64,000 nucleotides of DNA from Bacillota bacterium. GTDB lineage: Bacteria; Bacillota; Clostridia; Christensenellales; Aristaeellaceae. Shown here in pieces: positions 16,212 to 23,916 of this stretch (positions are counted from its first letter, which is position 1; each line of letters opens with the position of its first letter). Under the pieces are notes generated by a model, which had not been told where the DNA came from, searched no databases, and saw nothing but the letters and a program-made list of their open reading frames with translations. The stretch spans positions 1 to 64,000 of the forward strand of contig JAEZRP010000011.1 of the NCBI GenBank assembly GCA_023444095.1, read 5' to 3'. The position numbers and the translations under genes are program-made.

Positions 16212-17039
16212 CTACAGCCCCAGCCCTCTCAGATAGTCAATGCTCATCTTGGCGGCTTCGAGGGGCGTGCGGCCCACGGAGAGGTCCTGCTCGACGATGA
16301 ACCACTTCGCGCCGGAGGCCTGCGCGGCTTCTGCGATGGAGGGGATATCCTGGCAGCCGTAGCCCACGGGACGGAACTCGAAGGCGACGCCCTCGTCGGC
16401 CTTGGCGGTGTCCTTGTCGACGCCGATGAGCGCGTAGGGGGACTTACCGTCGTCCTTTCTGCCCACGAAGTCCTTGAGATGCACGATGTCGCAGCGGCCC
16501 GCGTACTTCTTCACGTACGCAGCGGGATCGAGGCCCGCATACTTCACCCAGCAGCAGTCGATCTCCGTGGCGAGCACGCATGCGGGAACGGCGGAATACA
16601 GGAAGTCGAGACCGTACTGGCCGGAAAGCGTGCAGAACTCGAAGTCATGGTTGTGATAGAGAAGCTGGATGCCCGCAGCTTTCATCAGCTGGCCGTACTT
16701 GTAGATGTCCCGGATGGTCTCGGCAAAGCCCGCGCTTCCGGGGCGCGTGTCGGCGTCGAGGAAGGGGATCGCGATGTACTTGCAGCCGATCAACTTGTTG
16801 TCGGAGATGACCTTGAAGATGTCCTCGCGCATCGCGGCGAAGGGAACGTGATGCGATATCGCAACGAGGCCCGCCTCCTCCAGCATCGCCTTGACTTCCT
16901 TGGCCTCGTGGCCGTAGAAGCCTGCAAACTCCACACCGTCGTAGCCCAATGTCTTGATCGCCTTGAGCGTCCCAAGAAGATCCTTCGCCGCGTCCTCGCG
17001 CGCGGAGTAAACCTGATAGCCGATCATCGATTTCACCAT
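16212..17039 (-). CDS. Sugar phosphate isomerase/epimerase family (TIM barrel)
   Basis: A 275-residue protein of the xylose-isomerase-like/AP endonuclease 2 superfamily. It has the strand motifs GYDGVEFAGFYG (about residue 33-44), LLYHNHDFEF (about 125-134), TEIDCCWVKYAG (metal-binding Glu and Asp) and DIVHLKDF (His and Asp ligands), which together form the divalent-metal site. Relatives are often inositol, ketose or hydroxypyruvate isomerases; the exact substrate is unknown. GGAGG lies nine bases before the ATG, and it is a single-gene transcript with its own promoter and terminator. Confidence 0.88.
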   Translation of the reverse strand: MVKSMIGYQVYSAREDAAKDLLGTLKAIKTLGYDGVEFAGFYGHEAKEVKAMLEEAGLVAISHHVPFAAMREDIFKVISDNKLIGCKYIAIPFLDADTRPGSAGFAETIRDIYKYGQLMKAAGIQLLYHNHDFEFCTLSGQYGLDFLYSAVPACVLATEIDCCWVKYAGLDPAAYVKKYAGRCDIVHLKDFVGRKDDGKSPYALIGVDKDTAKADEGVAFEFRPVGYGCQDIPSIAEAAQASGAKWFIVEQDLSVGRTPLEAAKMSIDYLRGLGL

Positions 17040-17071
17040 GAGCGTTTCCTCCGTTTGTCAATTCTATATGT

Positions 17072-17101
17072 ATTATACTCTCATGATTAACATTCCGTCA
17101 A
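17072..17101 (-). promoter_or_regulatory. Sigma-A promoter of the sugar isomerase gene
   Basis: TTGACG (17101-17096), 18 bp, TATAAT (17077-17072) on the minus strand, about 25 nt upstream of the expected transcription start to ATG distance. Confidence 0.75.
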
Positions 17102-17155
17102 CGGCTACTTCCTTGCCGCTCAGAGAGAGCGGGCGTTGCACCCGGCCTCACGCGC

Positions 17156-18040
17156 CTAGCCGATCCCCGGCAGCTCCAGCGCGGCCTCCACCTCAAGCTT
17201 CGTCTTCTCGGACACCTCGCACAGCGGCAGCCGCATGGTCGGGGCGCACATCCCGCGCAGGCTCATGGCGTACTTGATGGGGCCGGGGTTCGTTTCCGCG
17301 GACAGTGCCTTGATGAGCGGGGCGAGGCGGACATAGATGCTCCGGGCGGTCTCGTAGTCTTCGCGGAGCATGGCGTGCGCGAGCGCGCCCATCTCGTAGG
17401 GGGCGATGTTGCCCGCGACGGAAATGACCCCGCGCCCGCCCTGTGCCATGATGGAAACGGTCTGACTGTCGTTGCCCGCGTAAATGGCGATGCCGTCGGC
17501 GAGCGCCGCCATGACCTCGGCGATCTGAGCCGCGTCGTTCGAAGCCTCCTTGAGTCCCCGAACCTGCGGATGGCGCGCGAGCTCGGCCATGACGGCTGGG
17601 GTGATGTTGACGGCGGTGCGCGATGGCACATTGTAGGCGATGACGGGAACGCCCGCCTCGTCCGCGATTCGGTCAAAGTGGGCCTTGAGGCCCGCCGGCG
17701 TCGGGCGGTTGTAGTAGGGCGCCGCGACGAGAACGGCGTCCGCGCCGAGATCGCGCGCGCTCTTTGAAAGCTCGACGGCCATCCGCGTGCAGTTCGAACC
17801 CGTTCCCACGATCACGGGCACGCGACCCCGCACGATGGAGACTGCGATGGCGACGAGCGCCTTTCTCTCCTCGAAGGCGACCGTCGGAGCTTCCCCCGTC
17901 GAGCCCAAAACCACAAGCGCGTCCGTACCCGCCTCGATCTGGCATTCGATCAGCCGCTCCCACGCGCCATAGTCGATGTCGTCTCCCGCAAACGGCGTGA
18001 TGAGCGCCGTGCCGCTGCCGTAAAACAGAGCGTCCGGCAT
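17156..18040 (-). CDS. dapA: 4-hydroxy-tetrahydrodipicolinate synthase
   Basis: Condenses pyruvate with aspartate semialdehyde in the lysine/diaminopimelate pathway; in a spore former the product also feeds dipicolinate. The 294-residue TIM barrel has GSTGEAPT (pyruvate-binding threonines, about residue 46-53), the catalytic Tyr in AYNVPSRT (about 136), the Schiff-base Lys in GLKEAS (about 164) and GNDSQT. The ATG at 18040 is nine bases after GGAGGT. Other members of the family (N-acetylneuraminate lyase, KDG aldolase) are possible in principle, but the motifs fit DapA. Confidence 0.92.
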   Translation of the reverse strand: MPDALFYGSGTALITPFAGDDIDYGAWERLIECQIEAGTDALVVLGSTGEAPTVAFEERKALVAIAVSIVRGRVPVIVGTGSNCTRMAVELSKSARDLGADAVLVAAPYYNRPTPAGLKAHFDRIADEAGVPVIAYNVPSRTAVNITPAVMAELARHPQVRGLKEASNDAAQIAEVMAALADGIAIYAGNDSQTVSIMAQGGRGVISVAGNIAPYEMGALAHAMLREDYETARSIYVRLAPLIKALSAETNPGPIKYAMSLRGMCAPTMRLPLCEVSEKTKLEVEAALELPGIG

Positions 18041-18112
18041 TCACATGGCACCTCCCGATAAAAAGACTCCCCGGGAATCATATTCGCGGAGAGCGTGTCC
18101 AGATGCGTCGCG

Positions 18113-18922
18113 TCAGACGTCGACGCCGGGATACCGTGTGACAAGCGTTTCCTGATAAAAGCCGGAGGCCTCCATGGTGGAGAGTATGTACGGAATCCGC
18201 GCGCGGACGTCGGCGCGCGCGACGCGCAGGCCCATTTCGGAGATCGCGTCGCAGGCGAGACCGAGCATGTACTTGGCAACGCCCATGTGCCGCCAGCGCC
18301 GCGCGGTCTGCAGAAATCCGATTTGGCCAAATCCATCCGCGCGCCAGACGACAACCTCCCCTGCCATTCCGGTCGGGGCCACGGTCAGAATGCGCAGAAA
18401 GCCCGGCGCGTCGGTAAACTCCCGGAGCCACTGGCCGTCGTACTCGACGCCGAACAGCTCGTTGTAGCGCTCCAGGAAGTATTTGCGCTCCTGCGGGTCC
18501 TCGAGCGCGTCCTTCACGACCACGCAGCCCGTGGGCGGCTTGAAGGCGTTTCGGACGGGCAGATTCTTGCGCATGCGAACGATCCCGTCGTTGTCCCGGA
18601 AGCCGTAGGGACGAAGAAGCTCGAAAAGCGCCTCGTCGTCCGGCGCGCAGCGCGCGTAAATCCGCGCGGGCAGCTTCTGGGCGATACACATTTCCCGCGC
18701 GCGGGCGAGCGCCGCGCCGACGAGCGGGTCGATTGCGTCCTTTCCACCCTCGAACTCGAGGCGCACCTGATGCGGACGGCCCGGATAAAGGGTGGGCTTC
18801 ATTTCGCTCGCGATGACGCAGGAGGCGAGGATCGCGCCGCTTCTCTCGTCCACCGCCTGAAACACGTTCTCCGGCGGCTGCCCGTTCGCGCCGTCGCGCG
18901 GATTTCTCAGCATCATGGGCAT
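18113..18922 (-). CDS. GNAT family N-acetyltransferase
   Basis: A 269-residue protein whose C-terminal half is a GNAT domain: the acetyl-CoA loop is visible in ARRWRHMGVAKYML (about residue 200-213) followed by the ARADVRARIPYILSTMEASGF segment. The N-terminal half has a second, weaker GNAT-like region (GAILASCVIASEM and a LYPGRPHQVRLEF strand), so it may be a tandem-fold protein. Start could also be the ATG at 18916, which is better spaced from GGAG. The acceptor substrate is unknown. Confidence 0.8.
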   Translation of the reverse strand: MPMMLRNPRDGANGQPPENVFQAVDERSGAILASCVIASEMKPTLYPGRPHQVRLEFEGGKDAIDPLVGAALARAREMCIAQKLPARIYARCAPDDEALFELLRPYGFRDNDGIVRMRKNLPVRNAFKPPTGCVVVKDALEDPQERKYFLERYNELFGVEYDGQWLREFTDAPGFLRILTVAPTGMAGEVVVWRADGFGQIGFLQTARRWRHMGVAKYMLGLACDAISEMGLRVARADVRARIPYILSTMEASGFYQETLVTRYPGVDV

Positions 18923-19007
18923 TGCTCCATTCGTATTCCGGTTGAAAAAACGTTACCCGAGGCCCTCATTCCCAGATTGTCGCTAGGAGGACAAACCGCG
19001 GATTTTT

Positions 19008-20504
19008 CTACTCCCACTCGATCATCGCGGGCGGCTTCCCCGTCGCGTCGTAGAGCACGCGGTTCACCCCGCGCACCTCAGTCGTAATGCGCGACACCAC
19101 GCGCTCGAGAAGGTCATAGGGCAGTCGGTACGCATAGGCGGCGATCGCGTCCTGCGAGCTCACGGCGCGCAGCGCTACGGCGTACTCGTAGCTGGGCTTT
19201 CCGTCGCGCATGCCATAGCTCTTGCAGCCGGTGAGAACGGCGAAATACTGCCAGATGCGCCGGTCGAGCCCGGCATCTGCGATCTCCTCGCGGAAGATGG
19301 CGTCCGCACGGCCGAGCATCGCGAGCTTCTCGCGCGTCACCTCGCCGATGCAGCGCACGGCGAGCCCCGCCTCCGGGAACGGCTGGCGGCTAATAATCTC
19401 TTTGGGAAGCCCGAGCACCTCCCCCAGCTCGCGCACCTCGTCCTTGAAAAGCATGCGCAGGGGCTCGACCAGCCTGTCGAACCCAATGTGATCCATGAGG
19501 GTGACGGCATCGTTGGGGCAGCCGTTATCGGAACACCTGGTCGACAGCACGTCCGGATAGATGGTGGCCTGTACGAGGCAGTCGATCTTTCCGAAGCCGC
19601 GCGCCTCGTCGGCGATCACGTGCAGCATCTCGTCGGCGACCGCTTCTCGCTTCTCATTGGGGTCGGTGATCCCGGTCAGCCGCGCGAGGAAGCGGTCCGC
19701 CGCGTCGACGATCACGAAGTCGAGCCCCAGATCGTCCAGAAACACCTTTTTGACGATCTCGCGCTCGCCCAGGCGCAGAAGTCCAGTATCGACGAACACG
19801 CATTTCAGTCTCTCGCCGATCGCGCGGTGCATGATCGCTGCGCACACGGAGGAATCGACGCCGCCCGAAATCGCAAGGAGCGCCGTTCCCTGGGTAAACT
19901 CTGCCTTCGTCCTCTCCTCGAAGTCCGCGGCGAATGCCGCCATCGCCCACCAGGGCTCGCAACCGCACACGCCGCGCGCGAAGTTCGAGAGGATGCGAAG
20001 CCCGTCCGGGTCGTTCGTTTCGGCGTAGAATTGAAGGCCGTAGAGCTTTTTCTCCTCATTCGCGAACGCGGGAACGACGCCACCGGGCGAGAACGCGATT
20101 GCGACGCAGCCCTCTGGAAGTTCGAGCATATCCACGCGTTCGAAGTAGCGGTCGGACTGAATGAGGCCGTCGAACAGGATGGAATCCGCGAAGGTGATCT
20201 GCGCGGTGCGCGCCTCGACCTGCGCCGCGAGCGCCTTTCCGCCCATGGAGACGCAGAGCTTTCGGGCGCACGCACCCAGCGCGAGCACCGGAATCCCCGC
20301 GGAGAACAGCGCTTCGTCGATCCTTCCATCCTCATCCGGCTCACCCGCGAGCAGAACGCCCTTCACATATGGATCCGAAAGCCGCCCGGGCGCGTCGCAC
20401 GGCGGAAGAATCTCGCAGTACACCCGATCCCCGCGCAGCTTTCGCGCGGTTGACTGCACCTGCGTGCCACCGTAATCGACCACCAGTATCATATCGCCCG
20501 GCAT
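19008..20504 (-). CDS. guaA: GMP synthase with a degenerate glutaminase domain
   Basis: Aminates XMP to GMP. The 498-residue protein has the usual two parts. The synthetase half looks intact: PP-loop S213-G-G-V-D-S-S219, VFVDTGLLRLGE, and the C-terminal dimerisation domain ending in RVLYDATGKPPAMIEWE. The N-terminal amidotransferase domain (1-180) is eroded: the GxCxG nucleophile elbow reads LALGACARKL (72-83), and the catalytic His of QFHPE is Tyr160 (QFYAE). The LSGGP loop reads LAGEP. It may therefore use free ammonia, or ammonia from a separate glutaminase. GGAGG precedes the ATG; the MazG-like gene lies 25 bp upstream. Confidence 0.9.
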   Translation of the reverse strand: MPGDMILVVDYGGTQVQSTARKLRGDRVYCEILPPCDAPGRLSDPYVKGVLLAGEPDEDGRIDEALFSAGIPVLALGACARKLCVSMGGKALAAQVEARTAQITFADSILFDGLIQSDRYFERVDMLELPEGCVAIAFSPGGVVPAFANEEKKLYGLQFYAETNDPDGLRILSNFARGVCGCEPWWAMAAFAADFEERTKAEFTQGTALLAISGGVDSSVCAAIMHRAIGERLKCVFVDTGLLRLGEREIVKKVFLDDLGLDFVIVDAADRFLARLTGITDPNEKREAVADEMLHVIADEARGFGKIDCLVQATIYPDVLSTRCSDNGCPNDAVTLMDHIGFDRLVEPLRMLFKDEVRELGEVLGLPKEIISRQPFPEAGLAVRCIGEVTREKLAMLGRADAIFREEIADAGLDRRIWQYFAVLTGCKSYGMRDGKPSYEYAVALRAVSSQDAIAAYAYRLPYDLLERVVSRITTEVRGVNRVLYDATGKPPAMIEWE

Positions 20505-20529
20505 AATTACCCCTCCCCGGGTCCCTTCG

Positions 20530-21162
20530 TCATCTTTTTGGCTCGTCTTCCGAATAGATCCGCCTGTCCACGATCGCGATTTTGCGCGCGACCGAAGCCG
20601 CGACGTCGAAGTCGATGAGGTTGGAAAGCATCAGAATCTCTTGAAACAGATCAAAGAATCGCGCCCCGATCGCACGGATTGCGCCCGTCAACTCGCGCCG
20701 GATGAGCGCTTGAACCTCCGACTCCGGCATGTACTGAAAGCACTTAAGCACCTTGCTTGCCGCGAAGGAGACGCGCATCGCGCGCCTGACAGGCCCAATG
20801 TCGCCCGCCCCGGCGAGCTCCTTCAAATGTGCGACGGGCGTTCTCTCGTCCGAATATCCGCTCCCGAAGCCCGCGGACACGTCCACCCCGAGCGTGTACA
20901 TGATCTGCAGCCCGTACATCAGGACGTCAGCGATCTCCTCCGCAATCTCAGTCTTTTCTGCGGCTTCGCCGCCCTCCATGAGCGCGCACTCGAAATCGGG
21001 CGCCATATCCATGAAGTGCTCGAGCACCTCGCACGCCTCGACCATCATCGCCATGCAAATGTGCTGTGGATGCTGGATGCCGTCGTCGCCCCACTCCTTG
21101 CGGCGGCATAGATCGATGATCTCGCGCTTGAGGGCTGCGATCGTGGTATTTTGGTCGTTCAT
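20530..21162 (-). CDS. MazG-like all-alpha NTP pyrophosphohydrolase
   Basis: A 210-residue helical protein with the metal-binding signature of the all-alpha NTP-PPase superfamily: E42-A-C-E45 in the first motif and E76-I-A-D79 in the second, preceded by a HPQHICMAMM helix. Such enzymes cleave non-canonical or excess (d)NTPs to the monophosphate. It is about twice the length of RS21-C6-type dCTPases; the second half (about 115-200) is also helical and might be a degenerate second copy. Upstream of guaA with a 25-bp gap, so probably in one transcript. Confidence 0.72.
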   Translation of the reverse strand: MNDQNTTIAALKREIIDLCRRKEWGDDGIQHPQHICMAMMVEACEVLEHFMDMAPDFECALMEGGEAAEKTEIAEEIADVLMYGLQIMYTLGVDVSAGFGSGYSDERTPVAHLKELAGAGDIGPVRRAMRVSFAASKVLKCFQYMPESEVQALIRRELTGAIRAIGARFFDLFQEILMLSNLIDFDVAASVARKIAIVDRRIYSEDEPKR

Positions 21163-21192
21163 GCGTCTCTCCGCTGTGTAAGTCCAATAAAG

Positions 21193-21221
21193 ATTATACC
21201 ATATCGCGGCAAAATATGCAA
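21193..21221 (-). promoter_or_regulatory. Sigma-A promoter of the MazG-like/guaA operon
   Basis: TTGCAT (21221-21216), 17 bp, TATAAT (21198-21193) on the minus strand. No purine riboswitch can fit in the short leader. Confidence 0.7.
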
Positions 21222-21254
21222 TCTCATATCATTTTCCGGACGGAAACGAGGCAA

Positions 21255-21857
21255 TCAGACGATTTCCACGCCGACGAGCGCGCAGACGAGCGGCGCCTGC
21301 ACGAGCGAAATCTTTGCCCCCGCCAGGTCGCGCGGATCGACGCGAACGCCTCCGATCGCGTCCGACGAAAGGTCGACGCCCGCGAGGGACGTGTCCGCGA
21401 TCTCCGCCCCCGTGAGCGTACAGCCTTCGATCCGAAGGCCCTTCTGCTGGCAGGTGTGCAGCATGAGCTTCTCGAGCGAGCAGTCCCGGAACGAGAGGTT
21501 CGTAAGCTTACAGGAGGAGATCGTCATGTAGTTGAGACGGCAGCTCTCGAATCGCACGTTTTTCAGAACCGAGTCGTCAAACAGCGCGCCGACACCCCGA
21601 CAGTCGCTGATCTGCGTATCGTGCAGCGAGCCGTCCGCGAGCCGCATGCCGGAGAGGTCGCAGTGATTGAATAGACAGCCCGCGAAGGAGAGGTGCTTGA
21701 TGTCGTTCTCTCCGAACGAGACATTTTGAAAGATACATTTGGAAAACGCCAGACTCCGCGCGGAAACGCCCTCCAGCGTGCCGCCCTCAAATTGAACCCC
21801 CAGGACGTCGTCCCCCATCTCGGCCGCCAACAGGGCGGCCTCCATCAAATCCTCCAT
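21255..21857 (-). CDS. Pentapeptide-repeat protein (Qnr/MfpA-like fold)
   Basis: A 200-residue protein made almost wholly of pentapeptide repeats with a central Phe or Leu (for example FSKCIFQNVSF, LSFAGCLFNHCDLSG and LTNLSFRDCSLEKLML), predicting a right-handed square beta-helix of about eight coils. The C-terminal cap is alpha-helical (PRDLAGAKISLVQAPLV), as in many such proteins. Some relatives (Qnr, MfpA, McbG) mimic DNA and protect type II topoisomerases. This gene is divergent from a GyrB/ParE-type gene 94 bp away and shares its promoter region. A topoisomerase-directed role is inferred from position only. Confidence 0.88.
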   Translation of the reverse strand: MEDLMEAALLAAEMGDDVLGVQFEGGTLEGVSARSLAFSKCIFQNVSFGENDIKHLSFAGCLFNHCDLSGMRLADGSLHDTQISDCRGVGALFDDSVLKNVRFESCRLNYMTISSCKLTNLSFRDCSLEKLMLHTCQQKGLRIEGCTLTGAEIADTSLAGVDLSSDAIGGVRVDPRDLAGAKISLVQAPLVCALVGVEIV

Positions 21858-21876
21858 GAAAACACCTCCGCGTCAC

Positions 21877-21918
21877 AGAATACCATATAATTGTAAATTT
21901 ACAAAAAAGGCGTATAAT
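21877..21918. promoter_or_regulatory. Divergent sigma-A promoters sharing a 14-bp palindrome
   Basis: The perfect palindrome TTGTAAATTTACAA (21891-21904) supplies both -35 elements. To the right, TTGTAA (21891-21896), 16 bp, TATAAT (21913-21918) drives the topoisomerase genes. To the left, TTGTAA (21904-21899), 16 bp, TATTCT (21882-21877) drives the pentapeptide gene. The two polymerases cannot bind at once, and the palindrome could also be a repressor operator. Confidence 0.75.
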
Positions 21919-21950
21919 GAATTGAATGATACGAAACGGCGGAGGAAAAG

Positions 21951-23915
21951 ATGGCAGGATCCTATACCGCAAAGGACATCAAAATTCTCGAGGGGTTGGA
22001 CGCGGTGCGCATGCGACCGGGCATGTACATCGGCTCGACGGGCGCGCGCGGGCTCCATCACCTCATCTGGGAGATCGTCGACAACGCGATCGACGAGGTC
22101 TCAAACGGGTTCGCGAACGAGATCTCCGTAACCCTCAAAAAGGACGGCTCCTGCGAGGTGACCGACAACGGGCGCGGCGTGCCGACGGACATTCACCCGC
22201 AGCTGGGAATTTCCGCCGTCGAGGTCGTCTATACCCAGCTCCACGCGGGCGGGAAGTTCGACAATAAATCCTATCAGTATTCCGGCGGCCTGCACGGCGT
22301 GGGCGCGTCGGTCGTCAACGCACTGTCCGAATGGATGGTCGTGGACGTGTATCAGAACTACAGCCATTACCGCATCCGGTTTGAGTCTGTCGAAGAAAAG
22401 GGCACGGGCAAGATCATCTCGGGTCGACCCGTCGGCCACCTTGAGCGAATCGGCGGAACGACCAAGCGCGGTACGGTGGTGTGCTTTCAGCCCGACCCGC
22501 GCGTGTTCGAGGACGTCCATTTCCAGACGGACGTCGTGAGAAGGCGCATTCGGGAACTCGCTTACCTGAACGGCGGAACGCGCTTTCTGTTTACGGACGA
22601 GCGGATCGCGGACAAGGACGCGCGCAAGTGGGAGTACCGCTTTGACGGCGGACTATCGGACTTCGTGAAGTACCTCAACACCGACAAAAATGCCATTACG
22701 GAGCCCATCACATTCGAGGCGAAGAGGGACGATACGCTCGTGCGCGTCGCGATCCAGTACACGGACTCATACACGGAAAGCATTTATTCTTTCGTCAATA
22801 ACGTTCCGACCGGCGAGGGCGGATCACATGAGACGGGCTTCAAGTCCGCCGTCACGAAGGCGTTCAACGACTACGCGCGCCGCGCGGGCCTTCTCAAGGA
22901 GAAAGACAACAACCTCTCCGGCGACGACTTCCGGGAGGGCATGACGGCGGTCGTGTACGCGGGCGTCAGAAAGCCCCAGTTCGAGGGCCAGACGAAGGGA
23001 CGGCTCGGCAACACCGAGGTCAAGCCCATTGTCGAGGCCATCTGCGTGGAGCAGCTTTCCATGTACCTTGACGACCTCAAGCACCAGGAAACCGCGCAGC
23101 TCATCATCGACAAGGCGGTGAAGGCCGCGAAGGTGCGCGAGGCGGCCCGCAAGGCGCGGGACGTCGCCCGGCAGAAGAACCAGCTCGAGGCGGCGCCTCT
23201 GGTCGGCAAGCTTTCGAGCTGCACGGGGAGAAACGCCTCCGAGAACGAGCTTTTCATCGTCGAGGGCGATTCTGCGGGCGGCTCCGCCAAGCAGGGGCGC
23301 GACAGGCGGTTTCAGGCGATCCTGCCGCTGCGCGGAAAGCCGCTGAACGCCGAAAAGAAAAGGCTCGATCAGGTGCTTGCGAACGAGGAGTTCCGCTCGA
23401 TCATCACCGCCCTCGGGACGGGCATCGGCGAGGACTTCGACCTGTCAAAACTCAAGTACAACCGCGTCATCATCCTCTCGGACGCGGATCAGGACGGCGC
23501 GCACATCCGGGCGATCCTTCTGACCTTCTTCTTCCGCTATATGCGCGAACTCGTGGCCGAGGGGCACGTCTACATCGGCATGCCGCCGCTCTACAAGGTG
23601 GCGAAGGGCCAAACGATCCTCTATTGCTACGACGATCGCGATCTTCCCGCCGCGATCAAAAAGGCCGGGCGCGGGTATACGCTCCAGAGGTACAAGGGGC
23701 TGGGCGAAATGAACCCGGAGCAACTTTGGGAGACGACCATGAACCCCAACGGTCGGAAGATGACGCAGGTGAGCATCGAGGATTTGGCGGAGGCCGAGCG
23801 GCGGATCACCGTCCTCATGGGGGACAAGGTTGAACCCCGGCGCGAGTACATCAGCGAATTCGCGAACTTCAACAAGGAAGATAACTTCGTCCCCGTGACC
23901 GGGCAGGAGATATGA
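21951..23915 (+). CDS. Type IIA DNA topoisomerase subunit B (GyrB/ParE)
   Basis: ATPase subunit of a type IIA topoisomerase, 654 residues. The GHKL domain has EIVDNAIDEVSNG, TDNGRGVP and GGLHGVGASVVNALS. The transducer follows, then the TOPRIM domain with VEGDSAGGSAKQGRDRRFQ and SDADQDGAHIRA, and the C-terminal YKGLGEMNPEQLWETTMNP. GGAGGAAAAG precedes the ATG. Motifs do not separate ParE from GyrB with certainty; position next to an A subunit away from dnaA/recF suggests topoisomerase IV or a second gyrase-like enzyme. One base separates it from the A-subunit gene. Confidence 0.9.
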   Translation: MAGSYTAKDIKILEGLDAVRMRPGMYIGSTGARGLHHLIWEIVDNAIDEVSNGFANEISVTLKKDGSCEVTDNGRGVPTDIHPQLGISAVEVVYTQLHAGGKFDNKSYQYSGGLHGVGASVVNALSEWMVVDVYQNYSHYRIRFESVEEKGTGKIISGRPVGHLERIGGTTKRGTVVCFQPDPRVFEDVHFQTDVVRRRIRELAYLNGGTRFLFTDERIADKDARKWEYRFDGGLSDFVKYLNTDKNAITEPITFEAKRDDTLVRVAIQYTDSYTESIYSFVNNVPTGEGGSHETGFKSAVTKAFNDYARRAGLLKEKDNNLSGDDFREGMTAVVYAGVRKPQFEGQTKGRLGNTEVKPIVEAICVEQLSMYLDDLKHQETAQLIIDKAVKAAKVREAARKARDVARQKNQLEAAPLVGKLSSCTGRNASENELFIVEGDSAGGSAKQGRDRRFQAILPLRGKPLNAEKKRLDQVLANEEFRSIITALGTGIGEDFDLSKLKYNRVIILSDADQDGAHIRAILLTFFFRYMRELVAEGHVYIGMPPLYKVAKGQTILYCYDDRDLPAAIKKAGRGYTLQRYKGLGEMNPEQLWETTMNPNGRKMTQVSIEDLAEAERRITVLMGDKVEPRREYISEFANFNKEDNFVPVTGQEI

Positions 23916-23916
23916 C

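Noticed and set aside
15990..17090. A 366-codon plus-strand frame
   Set aside because: It runs antisense through the sugar isomerase gene and the structured intergenic region, has no ribosome binding site, and its composition is that of a GC-rich shadow frame.
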